37,006 bases of DNA from Anaerolineae bacterium (lineage in GTDB: Bacteria > Chloroflexota > Anaerolineae > JACIWR01), in assembly GCA_024653325.1 (NCBI GenBank), contig JANLFX010000025.1, forward strand, positions 1 through 37,006, written 5' to 3'. The position numbers and the translations under genes were made by a program. Positions 18,026 through 26,221 of this stretch are shown piece by piece. The notes under the pieces were generated by a model. That model searched no databases and was not told the DNA's origin. It worked only from the letters and a program-made list of their open reading frames with translations. Numbering within the stretch: position 1 is the stretch's first letter; each line of letters opens with the position of its first letter.

Positions 18026-18373
18026 TCAGGGGTCAATACTGGGATTTGAGTCCGCCTCTTGCCAGGTTGCAAAAGGCATCCCTTCGGCTATTTTTTCGGA
18101 CAGGCGCTCAAGCACTTCAAGAGCCTGCGCTCGGGGCAAATCCTGCAAAGATGGATACCTCTGGCGCAGACGTTCCTTGAACCGGCGGTAGAGGGCTTGC
18201 GAGTGTTCAAGGTCTTCAGCCACATTTTCAGTAACAACTGTCCGCCCTTCGATCTGGCGGCGAAGGTCGGAGAGTTCCTGGACAATGCGATCTATTGTCT
18301 TTAAAATTTTGTCCGGCGCTCCGGGCGTCATTTCTAAGGTCATGTCTACTATCCCCATTTCTCGGCTAGACAT
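18026..18373 (-). CDS. hypothetical helical protein, antisense to the operon
   Basis: A predicted 115-residue mostly helical protein on the opposite strand to its neighbours, starting at 18373 with a poor ribosome site; ATG 18343 is an alternative. The sequence (ILKTIDRIVQELSDLRRQI, then RYPSLQDLPRAQALEVLERL) resembles small antitoxin-like helical proteins, but I do not recognise a family. The reading ends at a TGA (18026-18028). Skipping one base there would let it continue as EEFLAAT to a TAA, so a late frameshift is possible. It occupies the gap that splits moxR from the DUF58 gene and probably came with the inserted DNA. Confidence 0.42.
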   Translation of the reverse strand: MSSREMGIVDMTLEMTPGAPDKILKTIDRIVQELSDLRRQIEGRTVVTENVAEDLEHSQALYRRFKERLRQRYPSLQDLPRAQALEVLERLSEKIAEGMPFATWQEADSNPSIDP

Positions 18374-18390
18374 TGTGATGCTCTGAATGC

Positions 18391-18552
18391 TTATGACTGG
18401 AGTCTGGCGTTTTTGTTCGTAGTGACGACTTTAGTCGTCCAGCGCGGGGAAAAAGCGACTAAAGTCGCTACTACGAACCTACATCCTGTGGTTGAGTGAT
18501 TGGATTTTCCCAAGATGTAGGGGGCTAAAAATTCGCCAGAGTCCAGCTTATG
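18391..18552. repeat. nested inverted repeats in the moxR-DUF58 gap
   Basis: Outer arms CTGGAGTCTGGCG (18397-18409) and CGCCAGAGTCCAG (18534-18546) match at 12 of 13 positions. Inner arms at 18415-18437 and 18456-18478 (GTTCGTAGT..GACTTTAGTCG and its complement) match at 21 of 23. The whole resembles a MITE- or REP-like element of about 160 bases without coding potential. The remaining sequence to 18625 shows nothing further. Confidence 0.6.
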
Positions 18553-18625
18553 ATAGTAGAAGGAACTACAAATGTCAAGTGTAGGACAACCCTTCAAGAG
18601 TTATCCTACGAGGAACAGGAAGCCT

Positions 18626-19552
18626 ATGAAATCTGAACCTTCCACCCTTCCATCCTACCAACCTTCCACCCTTCCATCTCCCCACCTATTCGACGAAACC
18701 TTCCTGCACAAACTCGAACGCCTGTCCATCCTGTCCCGGCGGGCCATGGCTGGCCAACTTCAGGGGGAACGGCGCAGCCCCAAACGCGGCCAGTCCGTCG
18801 AGTTCGCCGACTTCCGCCCCTACTCCCCCGGCGACGACTTCCGGCGCATTGACTGGAACGCCTACGCCCGCCTGGAGCGTTTCTTCCTCAAACTCTTCGT
18901 CGAAGAGGAGGACCTGACCGTACATCTGCTGGTAGACACCTCTCGCTCCATGGACTGGGGACAGCCCAACAAGCTGTGGTATGCAGTGCGCGCCGCCGGC
19001 GCCCTGGGTTACATCGCCCTGGCCAGCCTGGACCGGGTGACGGTCAGCGCTTTCAGCCAACAGATAGGCGAGACGTTCCCCCCGCACCGGGGCAAGCAAC
19101 AGGCGATGGCCCTTTTCGCTTTTTTACAGGAGCTGGCTCCCCAGGCAGACACTGATCTGAAGGCCGCCCTGCGGAATTACGCCAACACTGCCACGAACCC
19201 TGGCCCGTTGCTCCTGGTCTCCGACCTGCTGGACGATGGCTGGCGCGAGGGGTTGACCGCCCTGGCCGCCCGAGGTTTTGAGGCCACCGTCCTGCACCTG
19301 CTCTCGCCGGACGAGGTTAATCCGCCGTTGACCGGTGACCTGAAACTGCTGGACGTGGAGACCAACCGGCCAGTCGAGATCACCGCCGATTACGACCTGC
19401 TGGCCCGCTACCGTCAGGAGCTGACCAACTGGCAGGACGAACTGCGCGCCTTCTGCGGCGGGCGAGGGATGAACTACGTGGCCGTCACCACCGACGTGCC
19501 TTTCGAGGAACTCATCTTTTCCTTCCTGCGGCGACGGGGGGTGTTGCGATGA
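18626..19552 (+). CDS. DUF58 domain protein (vWA-like), MoxR partner
   Basis: A 308-residue soluble DUF58 protein. The family signature is complete: GQSVEFADFRPYSPGDDFR followed by IDWNAYARLERFF, then the vWA-like LLVDTSRSMDWG with a metal-ion site pattern. DUF58 proteins accompany MoxR ATPases and are thought to be adaptors in the assembly system. I place the start at ATG 18626 behind AGGAACAGGAAG; an upstream start at 18572 is possible. Its first 15 or so codons (STLPSYQPSTLPSP) are encoded by a CTTCCA-type array, so the N-terminus is likely recent. The stop overlaps the next gene (ATGA). Confidence 0.88.
   Translation: MKSEPSTLPSYQPSTLPSPHLFDETFLHKLERLSILSRRAMAGQLQGERRSPKRGQSVEFADFRPYSPGDDFRRIDWNAYARLERFFLKLFVEEEDLTVHLLVDTSRSMDWGQPNKLWYAVRAAGALGYIALASLDRVTVSAFSQQIGETFPPHRGKQQAMALFAFLQELAPQADTDLKAALRNYANTATNPGPLLLVSDLLDDGWREGLTALAARGFEATVLHLLSPDEVNPPLTGDLKLLDVETNRPVEITADYDLLARYRQELTNWQDELRAFCGGRGMNYVAVTTDVPFEELIFSFLRRRGVLR
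18636..18681. repeat. CTTCC(A) array forming the DUF58 N-terminus
   Basis: The 19-base unit AACCTTCCACCCTTCCATC occurs twice exactly, at 18636-18654 and 18660-18678, with a 24-base period. It is translated as STLPSYQPSTLPS. Confidence 0.75.
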
Positions 19553-21324
19553 AACGGCTTTTGTTCACGTTGATCCTGGTTTTGTTACTCGCCGCCTGCA
19601 AGCAAGAACCATCTGTGGGCCCTCTCCCCACCCAAACAGTCACGTCCCCGGCAGCCCTATTCCCGCGCACCGAGGCCGCCCAAAGAGCCCTATTCGAACA
19701 GGAAGCCAATATGGAGCTTATCATTGACATGGACACGGCACTGCGGGAAGAAATCACCGCCTACCTCAACGCTCATCTCGATCCAGCCCGCCCACTGACA
19801 GACCAGACCACCGTCCTCAATGCTCTGCGGGCCGCCTTGCCCAACGCCGGTGACAATTGTACCCTGCTGCCCACCGATCTCGACAGCGATGGCTCTGACG
19901 AACTGATTGTCTGGAACTGCGCTAACATGCCTGTGGGCTTGCTCTTTACCAGTGGCAAGGACGGATACACGGCCCATCCGCTTCCGGTGACCAAGACAGA
20001 TACCTGGGTCTGGCCTCAATTGTGGTTCGGTACCATACAAGCGCAAGATGTGACGGGTGATAGCCGCCCCGAACTGTTTCTTTCCTACGTCCTGCCAGGT
20101 GGCAGCATGACGACTGAGAAACTTAACGTCCTGTCCTGGAACGGGCGTGATTTCCAGACCTGCTTCTATGCTGAGTTGATCAATTGGGTAGGCCCTTCCA
20201 CCTGGAAGCTGGCTTCCAATCCCATTGGCGGACAGGACATTGTGCTCCGCTATCCCTATTTCTACCCCACGGGCTTCGAGGCCAAAATGATCTCGCACCC
20301 CTGGGCCGTGCAACGCTGGCAATGGGACCCGTTCCTGGAACGGTACACACCCCGTGAAACGATGCGCTATCCAGAGAGCGTCCTCTCAGACTCCGGCGCG
20401 GAATGGGAATTGCTGCGCGTGCTGGTCAACGAAGCTGAATTGCACTACCAGGCTGGCGATCTGGAGAGAGCCCTGGTGGCTTACCAGGACGTGGTGAACC
20501 GTGCCGCCTCCGTGGAGCGTCCCCAGGAGCGGACGGCCAATTGGCCCGCCTACGCCCGCTTCCGCATCGCTCAAGTGCAGGCCATGCTGGGTCAGACCGA
20601 CGCTGCCCGGGCAGGGTTGAAAGCCCTGCTATCCGACCTGGACGAGGACAGCAACCTGCGTCCCCTGGTCCAGGTCTTCTATGATACCTACGATCCTGCC
20701 CGGCCCGATGCCGACCTGCGGGCTACGGCTGCCCTGCATGGCTTGCGCCTATACGAGCAATTCTACTGGCACGACGACCGCCCCGGCGACCTCACCTTTC
20801 CGATGAACATGCGGACGATCCTCTGGCCCGGCACGCCCCTGGCGCGCTACCTGGACGCACACCCACAAGCCGCGCAGGGCTCGCCCTCTTCCGAACAGGA
20901 ACAGGCTCTGCTGAGCGCTTTATCCGAACTGGGCTTCCCGGTTACCGAGGTTCGTATCACCGACCTGAACGCCGATGGGCTCAGCGAAGTCCTCGTCACC
21001 ACCGATGAAACCGATCAGCCCAACGGTTTCCGGTCTATCTGGCTATTGACTCAAACCGGTAACCGTTGGCGCAGTGCTCGCCAACCTAACGCCGATGGCA
21101 ATCTGAGCGAGGACCTAACAGAGGAATCATTACCCGACGGGCGGATCGTTCTGCGTCAAGGGGATTCTGTCTTTCTGTGGACTGGCAAGACTTTGGTCGA
21201 GGTAGATCCGCAGACCTACGAGCCATTGCCGCCCGCCTGGCCACGCGTTGGAGTTCCAACCTCCCAATCTTCCAGCCTTCCAGCCTTCCAGCCAACTTCT
21301 AATCTCTCAAACCACAGGACCTGA
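19549..21324 (+). CDS. lipoprotein with VCBS-like Asp repeats and a TPR-like segment
   Basis: A 591-residue lipoprotein: signal peptide with lipobox LLAAC (Cys17). Calcium-loop-like Asp-rich motifs occur in DLDSDGSDELIVWN, DVTGDSRPELFLSY and DLNADGLSEVLVTT, as in VCBS/FG-GAP repeat proteins. The middle (YQAGDLERALVAYQDVV) looks like a TPR helix pair. I expect an extracytoplasmic, membrane-anchored protein that folds as a partial propeller; the function is unknown. It starts within the DUF58 stop (ATGA), which argues for a shared role. The C-terminus (SQSSSLPAFQPTSNLSNHRT) is encoded by a CTTCCAGCC-type array, so the native end may have been earlier. Confidence 0.68.
   Translation: MKRLLFTLILVLLLAACKQEPSVGPLPTQTVTSPAALFPRTEAAQRALFEQEANMELIIDMDTALREEITAYLNAHLDPARPLTDQTTVLNALRAALPNAGDNCTLLPTDLDSDGSDELIVWNCANMPVGLLFTSGKDGYTAHPLPVTKTDTWVWPQLWFGTIQAQDVTGDSRPELFLSYVLPGGSMTTEKLNVLSWNGRDFQTCFYAELINWVGPSTWKLASNPIGGQDIVLRYPYFYPTGFEAKMISHPWAVQRWQWDPFLERYTPRETMRYPESVLSDSGAEWELLRVLVNEAELHYQAGDLERALVAYQDVVNRAASVERPQERTANWPAYARFRIAQVQAMLGQTDAARAGLKALLSDLDEDSNLRPLVQVFYDTYDPARPDADLRATAALHGLRLYEQFYWHDDRPGDLTFPMNMRTILWPGTPLARYLDAHPQAAQGSPSSEQEQALLSALSELGFPVTEVRITDLNADGLSEVLVTTDETDQPNGFRSIWLLTQTGNRWRSARQPNADGNLSEDLTEESLPDGRIVLRQGDSVFLWTGKTLVEVDPQTYEPLPPAWPRVGVPTSQSSSLPAFQPTSNLSNHRT
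21253..21311. repeat. CTTCCAGCC array at a gene end
   Basis: Units TTCCAACCTC, CAATCTTCCAGC, CTTCCAGC (twice) and CAACTTCTAATC run up to the stop of the VCBS-like lipoprotein gene and are translated as its last 20 or so residues. Confidence 0.65.
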
Positions 21325-21327
21325 CCG

Positions 21328-23280
21328 ATGAGCTTTCTATTACCAACAGCCTTCACATTAACCGCCCTCATCCCCATCATTATCGCTTTCTATTTCCTCA
21401 AGCTGCGGCGCGAGGAGCAGTGGGTGTCCAGCGTGTACCTGTGGCGGCGGGCGATCCGCGACGTGGAAGCCAACGCGCCCTGGCAGCGCCTGCGGCGCAA
21501 CCTGTTGTTGTTCCTGCAGATCGCTTTCCTGCTGGCCCTGATCCTGGCCCTGGCCCGGCCCTTCCACTGGGTACAGGGCGCCGCCGGACAGAACGTGATC
21601 CTGATCCTCGATACTTCGGCCAGCATGGCCGCCACAGATGTGGCCCCGTCGCGTCTAGAGATGGCCAAAACTCGCGCCCTGGAATTGATCGAAGGCCTGC
21701 CCGACAACGCACGGGTGACGGTCATTGCCGCCAGCGATGAGGCGCAAGTACTCATCTCTGCCGCGCAGGATCGTGGCGAGATACGCACGGCTATCCACAG
21801 CGCCGTTGTGACCAATGCCGGCAGCGATTTAACAGCAGCGCTAACTCTGGTAGCGGCCATCGCCGCCCGCCAACCCGATACCGAGATCATCATCCTGTCC
21901 GACGGAGCGGTGACCCTGCCCCAGACGGGCCTGCCGGCCAGGGTGAGCTTCATCCCCATTGGCACGAATGACAACAATCAGGCCATCGGTGCGCTCTCTC
22001 TACGCGAGGAGGGCGGCGGTCAGGCTCTCTCAGCCTTCGTCCAGGTAATCAATTATGGCCGTGAGACCGTGCAACGGCGGCTGGACCTGCTGGCCGACGG
22101 CACGGCGGTCAATGCCTACGAGCTGGAACTGAAACCGGGCGCAGTCAGGACCATCGTCGCCGAGGACCTGCCGCCCACGGCCCAGGTGATCGAGGCCCGG
22201 CTGGCCGGTTCCGACGCCCTGTCTCTGGACGATCATGCCTGGGCCGTCTGCCGCCGCCATGAGACAACCGCTGTGACCCTCGTCTCCCCCGGCAACCTGT
22301 TCCTGGAGACCGGATTAAGCCTGTTGCCCGGTCTGCAACTTACCACCATCAAACCAGCCGATTTCGACCTAACCACCCAACCACCTAACCACCTAACCAC
22401 CCAACCACCCAACCTGACCATCCTCGACCGCTACGTCCCCCTCACCGCCACGCTGCCCGTGGGCAACCTGCTTTTCATCGCCCCTGTGCGCTCGACGGCG
22501 TTCTTCTCCGTGACCGGCACCATCGCCGAGCCGCAGCCCCGCCCGGTCAGCGCCGATGAGCCGCTATTGCGTCACGTGTCCCTGGCAGATGTGAGCATCA
22601 TGGAAGCGGTGCGCATCCCGTTGCCGGACTGGGCGCGGCTGGTGGTGTGGGGTGAGGGCGAAGAAAACAGCGTACCGCTGCTTTTCGTTGGCGAGGTAGA
22701 CAGACGGCGGGTAGCCGTGCTCACCTTCGACCTGTTGAAATCCGACCTGCCGCTGCAGGTGGCCTTTCCACTGTTGCTGGCCAACCTGATGGATTACCTG
22801 GCTCCGGGAACGGGTGGCGATCTGCCAGTGCAGCTTGCTCCGGGGGAACCGCTGGCGCTGAGCGTGCCGCCCGGCGTGGAAGAAATCATCGTCGAGGGGC
22901 CGGATGGCATGCGCACGCGCCTGGTGCCGGAGGACGGGCAGGCCGTCTACGGAAACACGCCGGGACTGGGGGTGTATCGCATCTCCTGGCAGGGCGAGGA
23001 AGCTGAGACGAGAGAGGCGCTGGTGGCCGTTAACCTGTTTAACCCCGGCGAATCGGCCATCGCCCCGCGGGAAGAACTGCCCCTGCCGGGTATGGAGGTG
23101 GGCACAACCGCTTCCACTGCTCCAGAGCAGGCTCGCCGTGAGTGGTGGCGTCCGCTGGTAGCCATCGCCCTCTTTGTTTTCACCGCTGAGTGGCTGGTCT
23201 ATCATCGCAGTGCTTTGGCACAAATAGCCGGCTGGATAAAGGCCAACCTTCCAGCCTTCCATCCTCCCAACCTTTCATAA
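21328..23280 (+). CDS. BatA-like protein: aerotolerance N-terminal domain plus vWA
   Basis: A 650-residue membrane protein. The N-terminus is the BatA-type aerotolerance domain with two helices (LTALIPIIIAFYFLKL and LLFLQIAFLLALILALARPF). Next comes a vWA domain with MIDAS DTSAS (95-99), a downstream Thr-like TNAGSDL site and IIILSDGAV. The middle is beta-rich and external, and a last helix (LVAIALFVFTAEWLVY) closes the protein. Such proteins work with MoxR and DUF58 in the Bat system. Two oddities: residues about 347-362 (TTQPPNHLTTQPPN) come from an in-frame repeat, and the last residues (PAFHPPNLS) from a CTTCCAGCC array. The start is three bases after the previous stop. Confidence 0.87.
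   Translation: MSFLLPTAFTLTALIPIIIAFYFLKLRREEQWVSSVYLWRRAIRDVEANAPWQRLRRNLLLFLQIAFLLALILALARPFHWVQGAAGQNVILILDTSASMAATDVAPSRLEMAKTRALELIEGLPDNARVTVIAASDEAQVLISAAQDRGEIRTAIHSAVVTNAGSDLTAALTLVAAIAARQPDTEIIILSDGAVTLPQTGLPARVSFIPIGTNDNNQAIGALSLREEGGGQALSAFVQVINYGRETVQRRLDLLADGTAVNAYELELKPGAVRTIVAEDLPPTAQVIEARLAGSDALSLDDHAWAVCRRHETTAVTLVSPGNLFLETGLSLLPGLQLTTIKPADFDLTTQPPNHLTTQPPNLTILDRYVPLTATLPVGNLLFIAPVRSTAFFSVTGTIAEPQPRPVSADEPLLRHVSLADVSIMEAVRIPLPDWARLVVWGEGEENSVPLLFVGEVDRRRVAVLTFDLLKSDLPLQVAFPLLLANLMDYLAPGTGGDLPVQLAPGEPLALSVPPGVEEIIVEGPDGMRTRLVPEDGQAVYGNTPGLGVYRISWQGEEAETREALVAVNLFNPGESAIAPREELPLPGMEVGTTASTAPEQARREWWRPLVAIALFVFTAEWLVYHRSALAQIAGWIKANLPAFHPPNLS
22368..22414. repeat. in-frame CCTAACCACC/CCAACCACC array in the BatA-like gene
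   Basis: About five degenerate CC(T/C)AACCACC units, one of several pyrimidine arrays in the locus, here wholly inside a coding region. They encode TTQPPNHLTTQPPN between the vWA part and the next beta-rich part. Frame is kept. Confidence 0.65.
23243..23277. repeat. CTTCCAGCC array at the end of the BatA-like gene
   Basis: CAACCTTCCAGCCTTCCATC followed by CTCCCAACCTTTC, ending in the TAA of the gene and encoding its last residues. Same unit type as 21253-21311. Confidence 0.65.
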
Positions 23281-23297
23281 ATCTCTGAGGTCATCTC

Positions 23298-26180
23298 ATG
23301 CGCCTTTCGTTCATCTACCCCACCGCCCTGTGGCTGCTGCTGATCATACCCCCGCTGGTCGGGCTGGCCTTACTGGGTCGCCGCCGACCAACGCGCGCCC
23401 GCTTCTGGACGGGGCTGGTGCTGCGCACTCTGCTTTTTCTGGCCCTGGTGCTCTCCCTGGCCGGGATGCAGGTGCGCACCCCCGCTGACCAGCTTACTGT
23501 CGTATTCGTGGTGGATGCCTCCGATAGCGTCCCGGCGGAAGAACGGGCGCGGGCCCTGAATTTCCTCCGGTCCTCACTACGGGAGATGCCCTCTGGCGAC
23601 CGGGCCGCCATTGTCGTCTTCGGCGCGGACGCTCTGGTAGAGCGCCTGGCCAGCGAGGAGCGCGGGCTGGCCGCCCTGGAATCCGTGCCCGATACCACGC
23701 GCACCAACATTGCCACCGCCCTGCAACTGGCCATGGCCCTCTTCCCCGCCGAAGGAGCCAAGCGGTTAGTGCTCCTCTCCGATGGGCAGGAGAACGTTGG
23801 TCACGCCCTGGATCAGGCGCAACTGGCCGCCGCCCACAACGTGCAGATCGTGGTCGTGCCCCTGGGCGCTCCTCCGACCGGCATCGAGGTACTTTTCGAC
23901 AGTCTGGAAGCCCCGGCGGACGTGCGTCAGGGCCAGCGTTTCGAGTTGACGGCTCACGTGCGCAGCACGGCACGTACTACAGCCACCTTGCGCGTCTTCG
24001 CCGATGGAAGGCTGGTGCACTCGCAGAACGTCAGCTTGCGAGAAGGCAGCAACCGCTTCCTCGTTCCCCTGGAGGCCGATGAGCCGGGCTTTCACCGCTA
24101 CCGGGCGCAGATCGTGCCCGAGGCAGACACCCTGTTACAGAACAACGAGGCGGCGGCCTTCACTGTCGTGCACGGCCCGCCGCGCGTGCTCCTGGTCGAG
24201 GGCAGTCCAGGCGAGGCAGATAACCTGGCAGCAGCTCTGATCAGCGCTCAGATTCCGGCGGAAGTCGTGGCTCCAGCGCAAATGCCCATCGAACTGGCGG
24301 AGCTGGCTGGATACGACGCGGTTATCCTGGTCAACGTGCCGGCGAAAGCCCTGCCCCAGGGAAGCATGGAGACGCTGGTCGCTTACGTGCGCGATTTGGG
24401 ACGCGGCCTGGGAATGATCGGCGGGGAGAACGCCTACGGCGCGGGCGGTTACCTGCGTACCCCGCTGGAGAAAGCCCTGCCAGTGGACATGGACGTGCGT
24501 TCAAAGGAGAAAACGCCCAACCTGGCCCTGGTACTGGCCGTGGACAAATCGGGGAGCATGGGCCGCTGTCATTGCGCCGGCGGCCCGCTGGATCAGGTTT
24601 ACGAGCGGGTGGAAAGTGGTCTGCCCAAAGTGGACATCGCCAAAGACGCCATCATGCGCGCTGCCGAAGCCCTGGGCCCACTGGATTATCTGGGGGTGGT
24701 CGCTTTCGACGAGAAAGCGCGCTGGGCGCTGGAGACCGGACAATTGGTTAGCCTCGATCAGCTCGAGGCGGCCATCGGCAGCATCCGCGCCGAGGGACAG
24801 ACCAACATCTTCGCCGGACTGAGCGTGGCCGAGGAATCACTGCGGGACACGGACGCGCGCATCAAGCACATCATCCTGCTCACCGACGGCTGGTCACTGA
24901 GCGGGGACTACGCCGCTCTTATCGAGCAGATGAAACAAGAGGGCATCACCCTGTCCGTGGTAGCCGCGGGCGGCGGCAGCGCCGATTACCTGCGTGACCT
25001 GGCGGCCCAGGGCGGTGGGCGGTACTATGCCGCGCCCAGCATCCACGACGTGCCACAGATATTTCTCAAAGAGACGATAACGGCGGTCGGCTCGTACATC
25101 ATCGAGGAGCCGTTCCTGCCCCTGCCCGGCGTGCCCAGCCCGCTGCTCAAAGGACTGGACGTGAGCCGCCTGCCGCCGCTGTTGGGTTACAACGGCACCA
25201 CGCCCAAGGACACGGCCCACGTGGCCCTGTTCACCGCCCGGGGCGATCCTCTATTGGCCACCTGGCAGTACGGGTTGGGCCGCGCCGCCGCCTGGACTTC
25301 GGACGCGAAAGGGCAGTGGGCGACGGAGTGGGTGAAATGGGACGGGTTCTCACGCTTCGCCGCCCAGCTTGTCGGCTGGCTCCTGCCCCAACCCCAGAGC
25401 GAGGGCCTGGACGCGCGGATCACGCTGGATGGCGCACAGGCGGTGGTCACTGTAGAGGCCACAGACGACCAGGGTCAGCCACGCAACTTCCTGGACGGCA
25501 CGGCTACCCTCATCGGCCCGGACTTGCAGACCACGGAAATTGAATTGCAGCAGACAGCCGCCGGCCGCTACGAAGGACAGGCGGAGCTGGCCCAGCCAGG
25601 CACCTACATGGTACAGGTCGCCCTCAGCGAGGATGACCAGCCGGTGGGGCAGCGCACGGCGGGTTTAGTAGTACCCTATTCGCCGGAGTACCGCATCCTG
25701 GACACTGATCCATCGCGGCTGTACGAGCTGGCGCGGGCCACCGGCGGCGCGGTGCTGCCCCAGCCTGCCGCCGCCTTCGTCCACGACCTGCCGGCCACCG
25801 AACGGGCCCACCAGGTATGGCCGACGCTGCTCCTGGCCGTGGCCTTGCTCTTCCCGCTGGACGTAGCCCTGCGGCGGGTGATGCTCGGCCCGCGCGATCT
25901 GCGCCGTGCCGTGGAATGGGTCCGCCAGCGGCTGCCCGCCCGCCGCCGCGTCGCAGGCGAGCCCATTCTGGGACGCCTCTTCGCCGCCCGAGCACGCGTC
26001 CGCGAGCGCCATCGCGAGGCTTCCTGGACACCGCCATCCATCAAAGGAGACCGTGTACCACTCTCCTCACCACAAGATGAGCGCCAGCCTGCTGAGCCAG
26101 CGCCCCCACCAACGCCTCAACCCGTTGACTCCCTGGCCCGTCTGCGGGAAGCGAAGAAACGAGCACGAGAGCGCAAATAA
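23298..26180 (+). CDS. 960-residue double-vWA membrane protein with GATase-like domain
   Basis: Two helices open the protein (YPTALWLLLIIPPLVGLALL and TLLFLALVLSLAGM). The first vWA follows with MIDAS DASDS at 73-77. Then come a beta-rich linker, a GATase-like domain ending in GMIGGENAYGAGGY at about 373-386, and a second vWA with MIDAS DKSGS at about 415-419. A further beta-rich domain follows, with a helix near 840-858 and an Arg-rich cytosolic tail. The layout is that of large MoxR-operon proteins. Inserted right after the second MIDAS is GRCHCAGG, a CxC that could bind metal or form a disulfide. The gene is 17 bases after the previous one and is the last of the plus-strand operon. No enzymatic role is implied. 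Confidence 0.85.
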   Translation: MRLSFIYPTALWLLLIIPPLVGLALLGRRRPTRARFWTGLVLRTLLFLALVLSLAGMQVRTPADQLTVVFVVDASDSVPAEERARALNFLRSSLREMPSGDRAAIVVFGADALVERLASEERGLAALESVPDTTRTNIATALQLAMALFPAEGAKRLVLLSDGQENVGHALDQAQLAAAHNVQIVVVPLGAPPTGIEVLFDSLEAPADVRQGQRFELTAHVRSTARTTATLRVFADGRLVHSQNVSLREGSNRFLVPLEADEPGFHRYRAQIVPEADTLLQNNEAAAFTVVHGPPRVLLVEGSPGEADNLAAALISAQIPAEVVAPAQMPIELAELAGYDAVILVNVPAKALPQGSMETLVAYVRDLGRGLGMIGGENAYGAGGYLRTPLEKALPVDMDVRSKEKTPNLALVLAVDKSGSMGRCHCAGGPLDQVYERVESGLPKVDIAKDAIMRAAEALGPLDYLGVVAFDEKARWALETGQLVSLDQLEAAIGSIRAEGQTNIFAGLSVAEESLRDTDARIKHIILLTDGWSLSGDYAALIEQMKQEGITLSVVAAGGGSADYLRDLAAQGGGRYYAAPSIHDVPQIFLKETITAVGSYIIEEPFLPLPGVPSPLLKGLDVSRLPPLLGYNGTTPKDTAHVALFTARGDPLLATWQYGLGRAAAWTSDAKGQWATEWVKWDGFSRFAAQLVGWLLPQPQSEGLDARITLDGAQAVVTVEATDDQGQPRNFLDGTATLIGPDLQTTEIELQQTAAGRYEGQAELAQPGTYMVQVALSEDDQPVGQRTAGLVVPYSPEYRILDTDPSRLYELARATGGAVLPQPAAAFVHDLPATERAHQVWPTLLLAVALLFPLDVALRRVMLGPRDLRRAVEWVRQRLPARRRVAGEPILGRLFAARARVRERHREASWTPPSIKGDRVPLSSPQDERQPAEPAPPPTPQPVDSLARLREAKKRARERK

Positions 26181-26184
26181 AAAA

Positions 26185-26217
26185 ACCCTCTCGCAAGCTT
26201 GAAGCTTGCGAGAGGGT
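26185..26217 (-). terminator. strong hairpin terminator for the minus-strand run
   Basis: A 16-bp perfect inverted repeat (ACCCTCTCGCAAGCTT and its complement). On the minus strand it is followed by a run of T (the plus-strand A-run at 26179-26185), right after the stop of the dehydrogenase-like gene. That is a textbook intrinsic terminator for the leftward run. On the plus strand no T-run follows, so it would end the vWA operon less efficiently. Confidence 0.8.
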
Positions 26218-26221
26218 CAGT

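Noticed and set aside
18636-18681. Repeat arrays as a possible CRISPR
   Set aside because: Units are short, degenerate and without regular unique spacers, and no cas gene is near.
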